Assembly (NCBI GenBank): GCA_026713405.1 | Contig: JAPOON010000862.1 | Span: forward strand, 1-26,342 | Reading direction: 5' to 3' | Length of the DNA stretch: 26,342 nt | Origin: Gammaproteobacteria bacterium | Lineage (GTDB): Bacteria > Pseudomonadota > Gammaproteobacteria > Pseudomonadales > Azotimanducaceae_A | Part shown: positions 1 to 6,785 of the stretch, piece by piece | How the letters are laid out: each line of letters begins with the position of its first letter | How positions within the stretch are numbered: the first letter of the stretch is position 1 | Position numbers and translations under genes: made by a program | Notes under the pieces: generated by a model | The model's input: the letters and a program-made list of their open reading frames with translations, nothing else | Database searches by the model: none | What the model was told of the DNA's origin: nothing

Positions 1-1
1 G

Positions 2-400
2 TCGGTTCGATCGGGAATCGAGAAACCCCTCCCCCCCCTGTATTGGCATCCTCCCCCCGAGGCGGGCGGGGCGCCGGACCCCTCCGAAGGCGGCTCGGTC
101 CCCGCCGACGTGATCTTGAATGGCAAGGACAGCGACTTCAGCACACGGTTTGTGGTCGATTTCGATCCGGAAAGCCACGCGCCGGCAATCGGGGTACCCG
201 AGATCAGATACCGCCTCACTCCGGGCCCACCCAAGCCTCCCTATTTCATCCCACGGGCCGATCTCGGCTATTGGACTCAAGCGGCTGAAGCGCAAGCCCA
301 GGGACAACACAGGGAGAACGAATCAGCTTCTCCTGCTGACCGCAGCGGTGATGTTCACGATCACCCGGAACCGATCTACGATCAATTGCAACGGCGGTGA
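2..400 (+). CDS. Possible 3' part of a gene, truncated by the window edge and perhaps frameshifted
   Basis: A frame open from the left edge to a stop at 398-400 encodes about 132 residues. The middle (roughly residues 35-85) has a composition like a real beta-rich protein, with segments such as FSTRFVVDFD and VPEIRYRLTPGPPKPP. The last 45 residues look like random coding. From about position 280 another frame (+3) becomes the more protein-like one, with a hydrophobic run QLLLLTAAVMFTI at about 325-365 and a stop at 552-554. This suggests either a frameshift in a decayed gene or chance. I do not recognise a family. Positions 401-520 hold no other gene that I can see. No start codon can be assigned because the frame enters from outside the window. 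Confidence 0.3.
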   Translation, partial: SVRSGIEKPLPPLYWHPPPEAGGAPDPSEGGSVPADVILNGKDSDFSTRFVVDFDPESHAPAIGVPEIRYRLTPGPPKPPYFIPRADLGYWTQAAEAQAQGQHRENESASPADRSGDVHDHPEPIYDQLQRR

Positions 401-520
401 GCTGGTTTGTGAGGATATCGTCGCTGTAGTACAAGCAAGACCTTTCCCAAGAGCGGGCGGTACGCGTACATTGCGACATGGCGCCTGTGCAGCGCCCACC
501 CGACAAGGGGATTGGACCGC

Positions 521-2413
521 TCAGTTCCGGACCTTGGACTCCGTCATGGCCTGATAGGTGGCAACCCGCAGCTCCTGTGGATAGGAAGGCCAGGCATTCA
601 GGAGCTGCATCATGCTGACGACGGCGATGTCTTCCTTGGGGTCGACGAAAAAGGCCGAACCCGCCAGACCATTCCAATAGTACTGGCCGGGGGAACCAAC
701 GACTCCGTGGGCGGACGGGTCGTTAACGACGGCGTACCCCAATCCGAACCCCGCGCCATGGATCGGCAGCCCGGCGCCCGTGAGCGGCGCGCCGGTGTAT
801 CCGCCCTTCAGAGCCCCGGGCAGATGATTCGTTGCCATGTAGTTGACCGATTTCGCACCCAGGATTCTCGGGCCTCCAAGACTGCCGCCCGCGCGCATGG
901 CCTCCGCAAACCGGACATAGTCCCGTAGCGTCGTCACCAACCCGGCGCCGCCGAGAAATAGCGTGACGTTGTGGTAGTCGTGCGCCGCGGCCGAGACCTC
1001 CAGGGCCGACACCGGGGGCACCGGCAGCGACCCGTCACGATTGACAAGGCACAGTTTACCGGTGTCCTTGTCGCGGATATGATTCGGCAACAGCCTGTCG
1101 GCCTTCTCCTTCGGGACGGCGAAGGAGGTGTCGGCCATGTCCAACGGCCGGAATATGTGTTGTTCGAAGTACTGGTCCAGTGGCTGACCACTGAGACGCT
1201 GTACCACCAGGCCGGTGACATCGGAGGCTACGGAATAATGCCACTGGGCACCGGGCTCATACTTCAGCGGAAGCCCGGTCAGCTTCCCTGCGAATTCATC
1301 CAGATCCTTCGAATTCCACAGATCGGCATGCAGATACAATTTGTCAACGGGGTCCGTCGGGTCGCCTCCGTAGGACAGCCCGGCGGTATGAGTCAACAGA
1401 TGCTGCATCGTCATCCGTTGTTTGGCCGGCACGACCCCGCCGTCTTTCATCACCGTTGGCTGCTTCAATTCCGGGACGTACCTGGCCACCGAATCGGAGA
1501 GCTGAAACTTGCCCTGTTCGTACAATTGCATCGCCGCCACGGCGGTGACGGGCTTTGACAACGAATAGATGCGAAACAGGGAATCCGCGGAAAGTGGCGA
1601 CGGGTCAGCCGTGCTTGTTGTGCCTGCGGCGCATTGATAGACCAGTTTTCCATCTCTGACCACAGCCGTCAGGACGCCGGCGACTTTGCCCTCGTCGACG
1701 TAGCGCTGATTCAACTGGCCGACACGCTCGAGCCGTTGCGCCGACATGCCCACCCGTTCGGCTTCAACGATGGCAATTTCGTTGCCGGTGACTTCGCCGC
1801 GCCTCGCGGCAAGCGGAGCGCTTGTCGACAGCCGCGCCGGAGTGTGGGCCCCCTTGATGCGCAAGGGAACCAGGTTGTGAACGGAGTTGCCGCCGATCGC
1901 GCCGACGTTGCAAGCACCTGAGGCGAGCCCGCGGAATCGCGGGGCAACGATGGCCGAGACTGCTGAGCCAGGGGGCTTGGACTCCGGCTTGAGACCGTCG
2001 GTTGCGGCTGTGACCTGCTTCGTCTCCTGCTCGCGACGAAGCACCGCGGGGGTCATCGACCGAGGTGCCTGACGCGCTCGGAAGACGCCGCTGTCCGCCA
2101 GCCTCAAGGCGGCCTGAATCGGCGTGGTCACCCTGCTTCGCAGCGGCTTGCTCGCCACCAGCGCGGAAGCGGATTTTCCCAGGCGCAGGCACTCGCCCAC
2201 CGAACGGCGCCCATACCCGGCCGGACCTTTGGCCGCCTGTCGGTCCCCGACCGCGTTTTGGCCGGCTGTAGCGCGGACCAGGCCCGATTCGCTGGCGTAA
2301 CCGCTGACAGGCGCGCCTGCCTCATTGTGAATACCATCCATCCCGGCACTCCCACTGTTGAGAAAAATTCCTCTCCCGGCTTGTTCCGACACCGGCAAGT
2401 GCGGAAAGTTCAA
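521..2413 (-). CDS. Serine beta-lactamase/esterase-family protein (class C fold, EstB-like) with long N-terminal extension
   Basis: The C-terminal 410 residues form a complete beta-lactamase-family (penicillin-binding-protein-like, family VIII esterase) domain. Seen in it: the nucleophile motif S284-L-S-K287, the second motif Y393-S-V, and the late-strand motif around YYWNGLAG (578-585) that replaces the KTG triad in EstB-type esterases. The domain proper begins near residue 220 (ERVGMSAQRLERV). Family members are usually 380-430 residues and often secreted, whereas this frame is 630. The first 215 residues are low in predicted structure, rich in Ala/Gly/Ser/Arg, and match nothing I know. The true start may be much further in; an internal ATG at 1747 gives a 408-residue protein without a signal peptide. 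Substrate is not predictable: family members hydrolyse short-chain esters, beta-lactams or peptides. It lies downstream of parDE in the same direction, with a 111-bp gap. Confidence 0.8.
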   Translation of the reverse strand: MNFPHLPVSEQAGRGIFLNSGSAGMDGIHNEAGAPVSGYASESGLVRATAGQNAVGDRQAAKGPAGYGRRSVGECLRLGKSASALVASKPLRSRVTTPIQAALRLADSGVFRARQAPRSMTPAVLRREQETKQVTAATDGLKPESKPPGSAVSAIVAPRFRGLASGACNVGAIGGNSVHNLVPLRIKGAHTPARLSTSAPLAARRGEVTGNEIAIVEAERVGMSAQRLERVGQLNQRYVDEGKVAGVLTAVVRDGKLVYQCAAGTTSTADPSPLSADSLFRIYSLSKPVTAVAAMQLYEQGKFQLSDSVARYVPELKQPTVMKDGGVVPAKQRMTMQHLLTHTAGLSYGGDPTDPVDKLYLHADLWNSKDLDEFAGKLTGLPLKYEPGAQWHYSVASDVTGLVVQRLSGQPLDQYFEQHIFRPLDMADTSFAVPKEKADRLLPNHIRDKDTGKLCLVNRDGSLPVPPVSALEVSAAAHDYHNVTLFLGGAGLVTTLRDYVRFAEAMRAGGSLGGPRILGAKSVNYMATNHLPGALKGGYTGAPLTGAGLPIHGAGFGLGYAVVNDPSAHGVVGSPGQYYWNGLAGSAFFVDPKEDIAVVSMMQLLNAWPSYPQELRVATYQAMTESKVRN

Positions 2414-2438
2414 GCCAATCCCTCCGGAACAACTTGAT

Positions 2439-2457
2439 CGCGTCGCTTGGCGACGCG
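2439..2457 (-). terminator. Short GC hairpin downstream of parE
   Basis: An 8-bp perfect stem CGCGTCGC / GCGACGCG with a 3-nt loop lies between the parE stop and the first ATG of the beta-lactamase-family frame. No T-run follows on either strand, so it would be a weak or factor-dependent terminator at best. Confidence 0.25.
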
Positions 2458-2524
2458 CCTAGTCGATTACAGTCGCGTGTACGGCACGGGCTCGTAGTCA
2501 TCTATTGCACTTCGAAAGTTTGTT

Positions 2525-2812
2525 TCAGAGCCACCCGTCAGCATCTTGCCGACCAGGTATTCTCATGATTTCGACTCGATTCCCTGCGATTCGGTAGTAG
2601 ATACTGTCTACGCCGCAGGCACTGCGCCTGTATCCCGCGCGGATGTCATCGACAGCCGGGTATCGAAGTGGCTGGGTCGCGATCTCGTTGAAGCGCTCGA
2701 AATGCGCATCGAAATATCGATCGGCTTGCGCCTCTCCGAACTCAAGGACACCGCGTCGATAGATACGCTTGAGGTCTCTCTTCGCGGCTTCGCTAATCCT
2801 GTAGCTCGCCAC
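2525..2812 (-). CDS. parE: ParE/RelE-superfamily toxin
   Basis: A 95-residue protein with the ParE signature: an N-terminal helical hairpin (ISEAAKRDLKRIYRRGVLEFGEAQADRYFDAH split over residues 6-38) followed by the RYPAVDDIRAGYRR strand region (52-64) and the C-terminal YYRIAGNRVEIMRIPGRQ strand pair (72-89). This is the usual length and layout. ParE toxins generally inhibit DNA gyrase. The start is GTG at 2812, inside the 3' end of parD, with AAGGAG about 10 nt upstream. The 20-bp overlap with parD indicates translational coupling, the normal arrangement for an antitoxin-toxin operon. It appears intact. Confidence 0.88.
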   Translation of the reverse strand: MASYRISEAAKRDLKRIYRRGVLEFGEAQADRYFDAHFERFNEIATQPLRYPAVDDIRAGYRRSACGVDSIYYRIAGNRVEIMRIPGRQDADGWL

Positions 2813-3041
2813 CGCGCCGCAACTCCTTTCTTATTTCGGCGCGTATCTCTTCACGGGACAATTCCGTGAATCCACTGAATTCGGCCTCGATCAGTCGGGC
2901 GCGAGTCGTTTCGATCCGGCGGGCCCTGCGGATAAGATCGTTAACCGCTTCGCTGTTGCTCTTGTATTCGTGTTCGACATTCACCTTTCTGCTAAGCCAC
3001 TCGGCGTTCGGAGTGGTGAATGAAATGCTCTGTCGCGACAA
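2793..3041 (-). CDS. parD: ParD-family ribbon-helix-helix antitoxin
   Basis: An 82-residue protein with the ParD layout. The N-terminal beta strand (SISFTTPN, residues 5-12) and two helices, including SNSEAVNDLIRRARRIE (28-44), make the RHH DNA-binding unit. A charged C-terminal tail (SREEIRAEIRKELRRG) would wrap the ParE toxin. The start is TTG at 3041, and GGAAG lies six bases upstream. No in-frame ATG or GTG precedes it before the hairpin-like operator, so TTG is the best choice. The gene is first in a two-gene operon and overlaps parE. Part of this coding sequence (2911-2970) is duplicated, in diverged form, at 10717-10776. Confidence 0.88.
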   Translation of the reverse strand: MSRQSISFTTPNAEWLSRKVNVEHEYKSNSEAVNDLIRRARRIETTRARLIEAEFSGFTELSREEIRAEIRKELRRGGELQD

Positions 3042-3063
3042 ATTAGTCTTCCGAAAAGCCTGA

Positions 3064-3094
3064 GTGGTGCGATACTACATCATTCATGCACCAC
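3064..3094. promoter_or_regulatory. Candidate ParD operator upstream of parDE
   Basis: A perfect 7-bp inverted repeat, GTGGTGC (3064-3070) and GCACCAC (3088-3094), with a 17-bp spacer sits 22-53 bp upstream of the parD start. A -10-like TAGTAT on the - strand lies inside the spacer (3072-3077). RHH antitoxins normally repress their own operon by binding such repeats over the promoter. The assignment to ParD is inference from position. Confidence 0.45.
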
Positions 3095-3179
3095 CCTGCA
3101 CATGACTATGCCCGGTCAATCGGGAATCAGTTCCGTGGAGCCTTGCCTCGACTTTCCTGCACTCGCTTCGCAACCGCTT

Positions 3180-4580
3180 TCAACCTTCAATGCGCAACAA
3201 CTGAATGGGTAACGGCAAGACTTCTACGCCGCCGATTTCACCAGGCCGCCGGGCCTTGCTCCAGATCTCGCCGTTGGGGTAGCGGGCAATCTGCTTCAGC
3301 GACTTCGGCCGCAGCTGGCCGGTCCACTTGATTTCGACGGGCCAGAATCGGCCGTCGCGAACGTAAGCGACATCGACTTCGGCCTGCGCCTTGATGTAAT
3401 ACGTCGGATAGAAACGTTTGAGGTGGCACGCGACACAGGCTTCCACGATCTTCGAAGCCCAGACCGGGTCGTCGCTCGCCGCCCGAACCTGCCGTTCGAA
3501 CGGGTTGGCATCCGGTTGCAGCCACGCGCGTACCGCGTGGAAGATGAACGGGTCGCTGAACATCAGCTTTCTCGCTTTCTTGGGTGCCGGGGCGAGCTTG
3601 TCTTCCCGCAGAGCAGGCAACACGCAAACCGCGTCCATGCGTTCCAGCAACGCCACGTAGTCCGCCACGGTTCGCGGGTGATCGATCGAAAGGTCCTGGG
3701 CCAGCGCGTTCCAGGTAATCTGCGAGGCGTATCGCTTGACGATGGCGGCCAGCACTTCCCTGAGGTACGGCTCCCGCCGGCCGCGTTTGAGCACGTCGCC
3801 GCGAATCCAGTCCGAATAGGTGGCCAGGGTACTCCGGCGGATGGTGCCGTGCTGAGCAAGATCGTTGATGGCCGTCAGATAGCCGCCGTGCAGCAGATAC
3901 CGGAAAAACGCCTCGAAGATGGCGTCACGCAGGTCGTCGGGCATCGAGGAGGGTTCGACCAGATGACCGCCGATGTCGGCCACCTTCCCTTCAAGGGCCA
4001 GGTATTCCCTGAACGAGAGGGGATAGAGGTGAAAGTCGGCGACCGCCGCCGCACCGCGCCGCCCCGGAAACCGCATTCTCGCATCCTGAATGAATGCGAG
4101 GTCCGAACCCGTGATCAAAAGCGCCGTTCGCTCAAGCAACCCTGCATCGGCAGCGTACTTGACCGCCTTGTCCCAGTCGCGAACATAGGTGACTTCGTCG
4201 ATTATCAGGTAGTTGCAACCCGTGTCGGGCGCCATGGCCAGTTGTTCCTCCATGAGTCTCAGCAGACTGTGATGATCGTCGATCAACTCGCCCGAAAAGT
4301 AGGCGATCGCTTGCGGCGGGACGCCTTTGGTCAGCAGTTCCGCCATCCACTGCTTCAACAGCGTCGACTTGCCGGTCTGGCGGCCGCCGCCCAGGCTGAA
4401 AATTCCCGGAACGGCGGCCGGTAACCGATCCAGCAGGGACGAGCGGTGTTGGAACGGGCATGCCGCGAGGTGTCTCAGTTGCGGATCGTCTTCCACAAAA
4501 CGACGCGCATCTCCCAGATGACTGTTGTGCGGAAGAAATCGTGGATCCATGGCGACAGGAGGTTCGGCAAAGGCTGCCAT
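3180..4580 (-). CDS. AAA-family ATPase with C-terminal DUF4143-type domain
   Basis: A 466-residue protein of the widespread prokaryotic ATP-binding/DUF4143 family. Walker A is GGGRQTGKST (64-73) and Walker B is NYLIIDE (123-129). A sensor-like ITGSD follows near 155-160, then a helical winged region, and at the end a nuclease-like fold carrying the FWPVEIKW strand near residue 415. The family's cellular role is not established; members often occur in accessory regions. The start at 4580 is favoured because the frame opens there, but it has no Shine-Dalgarno and lies five bases from a palindrome, so translation may be leaderless. An alternative ATG at 4550 also lacks a ribosome site. The gene is alone on its strand, 139 bp upstream of the parD start, and faces the same way as parDE. 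Confidence 0.82.
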   Translation of the reverse strand: MAAFAEPPVAMDPRFLPHNSHLGDARRFVEDDPQLRHLAACPFQHRSSLLDRLPAAVPGIFSLGGGRQTGKSTLLKQWMAELLTKGVPPQAIAYFSGELIDDHHSLLRLMEEQLAMAPDTGCNYLIIDEVTYVRDWDKAVKYAADAGLLERTALLITGSDLAFIQDARMRFPGRRGAAAVADFHLYPLSFREYLALEGKVADIGGHLVEPSSMPDDLRDAIFEAFFRYLLHGGYLTAINDLAQHGTIRRSTLATYSDWIRGDVLKRGRREPYLREVLAAIVKRYASQITWNALAQDLSIDHPRTVADYVALLERMDAVCVLPALREDKLAPAPKKARKLMFSDPFIFHAVRAWLQPDANPFERQVRAASDDPVWASKIVEACVACHLKRFYPTYYIKAQAEVDVAYVRDGRFWPVEIKWTGQLRPKSLKQIARYPNGEIWSKARRPGEIGGVEVLPLPIQLLRIEG

Positions 4581-4585
4581 CGAAG

Positions 4586-4647
4586 ATTATCTAAATTTAG
4601 ATAATAGTCAATGCTTAAATTTAGGCATTAGTAAATGTTTAAATTTG
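4586..4647. promoter_or_regulatory. Three AT-rich palindromic units at 24-bp spacing
   Basis: Unit 1 is a perfect 20-bp palindrome, ATTATCTAAATTTAGATAAT (4586-4605). Unit 2 is the near-palindrome AATGCTTAAATTTAGGCATT (4610-4629) with one mismatched pair. Unit 3 keeps only the core and one flank, ATGTTTAAATTTGAG (4635-4649). The shared TAAATTT cores are centred at about 4595.5, 4619.5 and 4643.5, exactly 24 bp apart. The block lies between the divergent ATPase gene and the dehydratase operon and is strikingly AT-rich for the window. It looks like a cooperative operator or protein-loading array, and it also overlaps any possible promoter of the ATPase. Confidence 0.6.
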
Positions 4648-4691
4648 AGCCATCGATGGTGCACCATGGCTGCACAAGCAGGCACCTGGCG

Positions 4692-4720
4692 TTGACAGCC
4701 CCGGATGTTGTTCCTATCGT
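4692..4720 (+). promoter_or_regulatory. Sigma70-type promoter of the dehydratase-lyase operon
   Basis: A consensus -35 box TTGACA (4692-4697) is separated by 17 bp from TATCGT (4715-4720, four of six matches). Transcription would start near 4727, giving an 86-nt leader before the ATG at 4813. It is the best promoter match I found in the window. Confidence 0.5.
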
Positions 4721-4812
4721 GATTCTTCAGAGGAAGTGCACGTGCTGCAATTCCGGGGCCGCGCCGCATTTGGCGCAGGTTTCAGCTACGCCGGTCCGCG
4801 CAGGGGCTTTGT

Positions 4813-6069
4813 ATGGGATCGACCATCGCAGAAAAGATTCTGGCCCGGGCCGCCGGACTCGCGTCGGTACAGGCCGGGGACGAGGTCCGTGCCAGGCCGG
4901 ACTTCGTGATTGCCTACGACTTTCCCGGCTATACCAACGTCATCTTCAAGCAGATGGAGGAAGACTTCGGCATCGAGAAGGTTGCCGATCCGGAGCGTTT
5001 CGCGCTCTTCATCGATCACATGGTGCCCGCCGTTACGCCCGAGGAAGAAGACCTGCACAGGAACACGCGGGACTGGGGCGAGAAGAACGGCGTTCCTGTC
5101 TACGAGCGGCTGGGGATCGGTCACCATGTCGCCTCGGAGCTGGGCTACGCGACACCCGGCGCCTTCGTCGTGCATTTCGACGGCCACGTCTCCCAGATGG
5201 GAACCTTCGGCACACTGGCGATGGGCATCCGCCGCCACCTGCTCGAGGCATTCGTCAACGAGCGCATACAGATGCAGGTTCCGGCAACGGTGCGGGTGAA
5301 CCTGCACGGCGAGACCGGGCCCGGCGTGATGGCGCGGGATGTCTTTCATCACATCGTCCGGGAACTGGGGCCCGCCGCCTGCCGTTTTCAGGTTCTGGAG
5401 ATCGGCGGCGAGGCGCTCGACGGCATTTCCATAGACGGGCGCCAGACCATCAACTGCCTGGCGATGTTCACCGGCGCCGTCACCGCCATCATGAACCCCG
5501 ACGAGGTGACCCTGCCCGTCGCCCGGGAGAAAGCGCGCCTGGATATCGAGCCGGTGTGCTCCGATGCCGACGCCGTCTACTCCGCGGTGCACGACATCGA
5601 CATCACGGCGCTGGAACCGGTCGCCGTGGTTCCGCCCAGCCCCAGGAACACGCAGAACCTCGCGGATCATGCGGGCACCGAGGTGCAGGTTGGCTATCTC
5701 GGCTCCTGCGCCTCGGGCCGGCTGGAAGACCTGGAGATCGCCGCCAGGGTACTCAAGGGGCGGCACATCAAGCCGGGTTTCCAACTGCACGTGGTGCCGA
5801 CCAGCCAGGCCATCATGGAGGAAGCGTCCCGGCGCGGTTACCTCACCGACCTGATCGCCGCGGGCGCCTTCGTCACCTCCTCTTCCTGCGACTACTGTTT
5901 CGGCCGCGCCGGCGTCATGACGGCCGGACAACGGGCGGTCTCCACCGGCACGCTGAACGTGCGCGGGCGCATGGGCAGCCCGGACTCGGAGATCTACATC
6001 GTCAACGCGGCCGCGGTTGCCGCATCGGCGCTCACCGGCGAAATCACCGACCCCAGGCCCTATCTCTAA
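4813..6069 (+). CDS. Aconitase/isopropylmalate-isomerase-type hydro-lyase, large subunit
   Basis: A 418-residue protein with the LeuC/homoaconitase large-subunit layout. It begins MGSTIAEKILARAAG, as family members do. The three [4Fe-4S] ligands are C299, C359 and C362, with exactly the 60+3 spacing of LeuC. The GRMGSP...AASALTG segment near 385-409 is the usual substrate-binding C-terminus. The family DSHT motif (Asp and His contribute to catalysis in aconitase) reads D123-G-H125-V, so both catalytic side chains remain but the surroundings have changed. CAGGGG precedes the ATG at 4813. It is cytosolic and would form a heterodimer with the product of 6252-6785. Possible reactions are dehydration of 2,3-dimethylmalate, a 2-alkylmalate or a methylated citrate-like acid; ordinary leucine biosynthesis is unlikely without leuA/leuB nearby. 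Confidence 0.88.
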   Translation: MGSTIAEKILARAAGLASVQAGDEVRARPDFVIAYDFPGYTNVIFKQMEEDFGIEKVADPERFALFIDHMVPAVTPEEEDLHRNTRDWGEKNGVPVYERLGIGHHVASELGYATPGAFVVHFDGHVSQMGTFGTLAMGIRRHLLEAFVNERIQMQVPATVRVNLHGETGPGVMARDVFHHIVRELGPAACRFQVLEIGGEALDGISIDGRQTINCLAMFTGAVTAIMNPDEVTLPVAREKARLDIEPVCSDADAVYSAVHDIDITALEPVAVVPPSPRNTQNLADHAGTEVQVGYLGSCASGRLEDLEIAARVLKGRHIKPGFQLHVVPTSQAIMEEASRRGYLTDLIAAGAFVTSSSCDYCFGRAGVMTAGQRAVSTGTLNVRGRMGSPDSEIYIVNAAAVAASALTGEITDPRPYL

Positions 6070-6076
6070 CGAGGCG

Positions 6077-6250
6077 ATGCTCCAGCCCGTCGAGAAAACA
6101 GTGACCGGGAGGGCATTTGACTCACCTGACAACCTCATCCGCGAACAAGAAGTCCAACAGCTCGTGCCAATCCGCACCTGTCAATTGATGCGATCGCCAG
6201 CGTTCCGGGCGGCCGTCGAAGCGCCATCGGGACGAAACCGGGTCGTCTGA
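6077..6250 (+). CDS. Possible 57-residue ORF between the hydro-lyase subunits
   Basis: An ATG at 6077 opens a 57-residue frame (starts MLQPVEKTVTGRAFD) that fills the 182-bp gap between the two subunit genes and stops at 6248-6250, one base before the GTG of the small subunit. GAGG lies only two bases before the ATG, which is very close spacing. I recognise no domain. The only positive arguments are the exact fit to the gap, and that the small-subunit GTG has no ribosome site of its own and would profit from coupled reinitiation. It may be chance or degraded DNA. Confidence 0.3.
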   Translation: MLQPVEKTVTGRAFDSPDNLIREQEVQQLVPIRTCQLMRSPAFRAAVEAPSGRNRVV

Positions 6251-6251
6251 C

Positions 6252-6785
6252 GTGGCACTCGAGAATCTGCAGGGCCGGGTGGCCTGGATATTCGAGAACG
6301 CCGATTTCGACATCGACGAGATCGTCGGCGTCAAGAACATCAAGATCCAGGATGTCGAAAAGCTCGCGGAACTGGCGATGCGCGACTTCGATCCGCAGTT
6401 CCGGGCCAGGGCGCGGCCTGGAGACCTGCTGGTCGGCAACCACAATTTCGGCTACGGCCACCCGCACTATCCGCCGATGATCGCCATGCGCCATCTCGGC
6501 ATCGCGGGAGTGATCGCCGAGAGCTTTGCGCCGGGTTACTGGCGGGGCGAGATCGCCATGGGCTTTCCCCAGGTCTCATGCCCGGGCATTCTCGCCGCCG
6601 TCGCACGCTGGGACGCCATCGCAGTAGACTGGGCCGCGGGGATCGTGCGCAACCTCACCAGGAAATCGACGCTCCCGTTCGAGCCGCTCGCGGAAGCAGA
6701 CCGGCAGATGCTGGAGGCTGGCGGGCTGATCGGATACCTGCACGCACGCTCCCGGGCCGAAGACAACATGGAGGCAACATCATGA
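6252..6785 (+). CDS. Aconitase/isopropylmalate-isomerase-type hydro-lyase, small subunit with altered active-site loop
   Basis: A 177-residue LeuD-like swivelling-domain subunit. Residues 25-110 align cleanly with archaeal and bacterial LeuD: the LxxFDPxFxxxxRPGDLLV strand region, then NFGYG, then a GVIAESFA strand. In LeuD/aconitase NFGxG is followed by Ser-Ser-Arg-Glu-His, which supplies the catalytic serine base and the substrate-binding arginine. Here the same place reads H70-P-H-Y73, so both are missing. The start is GTG at 6252; no Shine-Dalgarno is seen. Length is normal. The gene ends in an ATGA overlap with the lyase gene, which fixes these two and the large subunit in one operon. 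Confidence 0.83.
   Translation: MALENLQGRVAWIFENADFDIDEIVGVKNIKIQDVEKLAELAMRDFDPQFRARARPGDLLVGNHNFGYGHPHYPPMIAMRHLGIAGVIAESFAPGYWRGEIAMGFPQVSCPGILAAVARWDAIAVDWAAGIVRNLTRKSTLPFEPLAEADRQMLEAGGLIGYLHARSRAEDNMEATS

Noticed and set aside
2525..4580. Reading parDE plus the AAA/DUF4143 ATPase as a new defence system
   Set aside because: The genes are adjacent but not overlapping, a 7-bp repeat operator separates them, and no effector or nuclease with known defence motifs is seen. Proximity alone is weak.
4650..4667. Palindromes CCATCGATGG and ATGGTGCACCAT just after the AT-rich array
   Set aside because: Short, GC-balanced and unrelated in sequence to the array; likely chance.
4635..6177. Long open frames overlapping the hydro-lyase large subunit gene, including an antisense frame of over 450 codons
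   Set aside because: They are by-products of GC-rich codon usage; only the frame at 4813-6069 has family motifs (Fe-S cysteines) and a coherent sequence.
6122..6250. Antisense peptide ERWRSHQLTGADWHELLDF in the subunit gap
   Set aside because: It looks protein-like but has no start of its own and enters the coding region of the small subunit; the sense-strand 57-codon frame fits the operon better, and neither has a known homologue.
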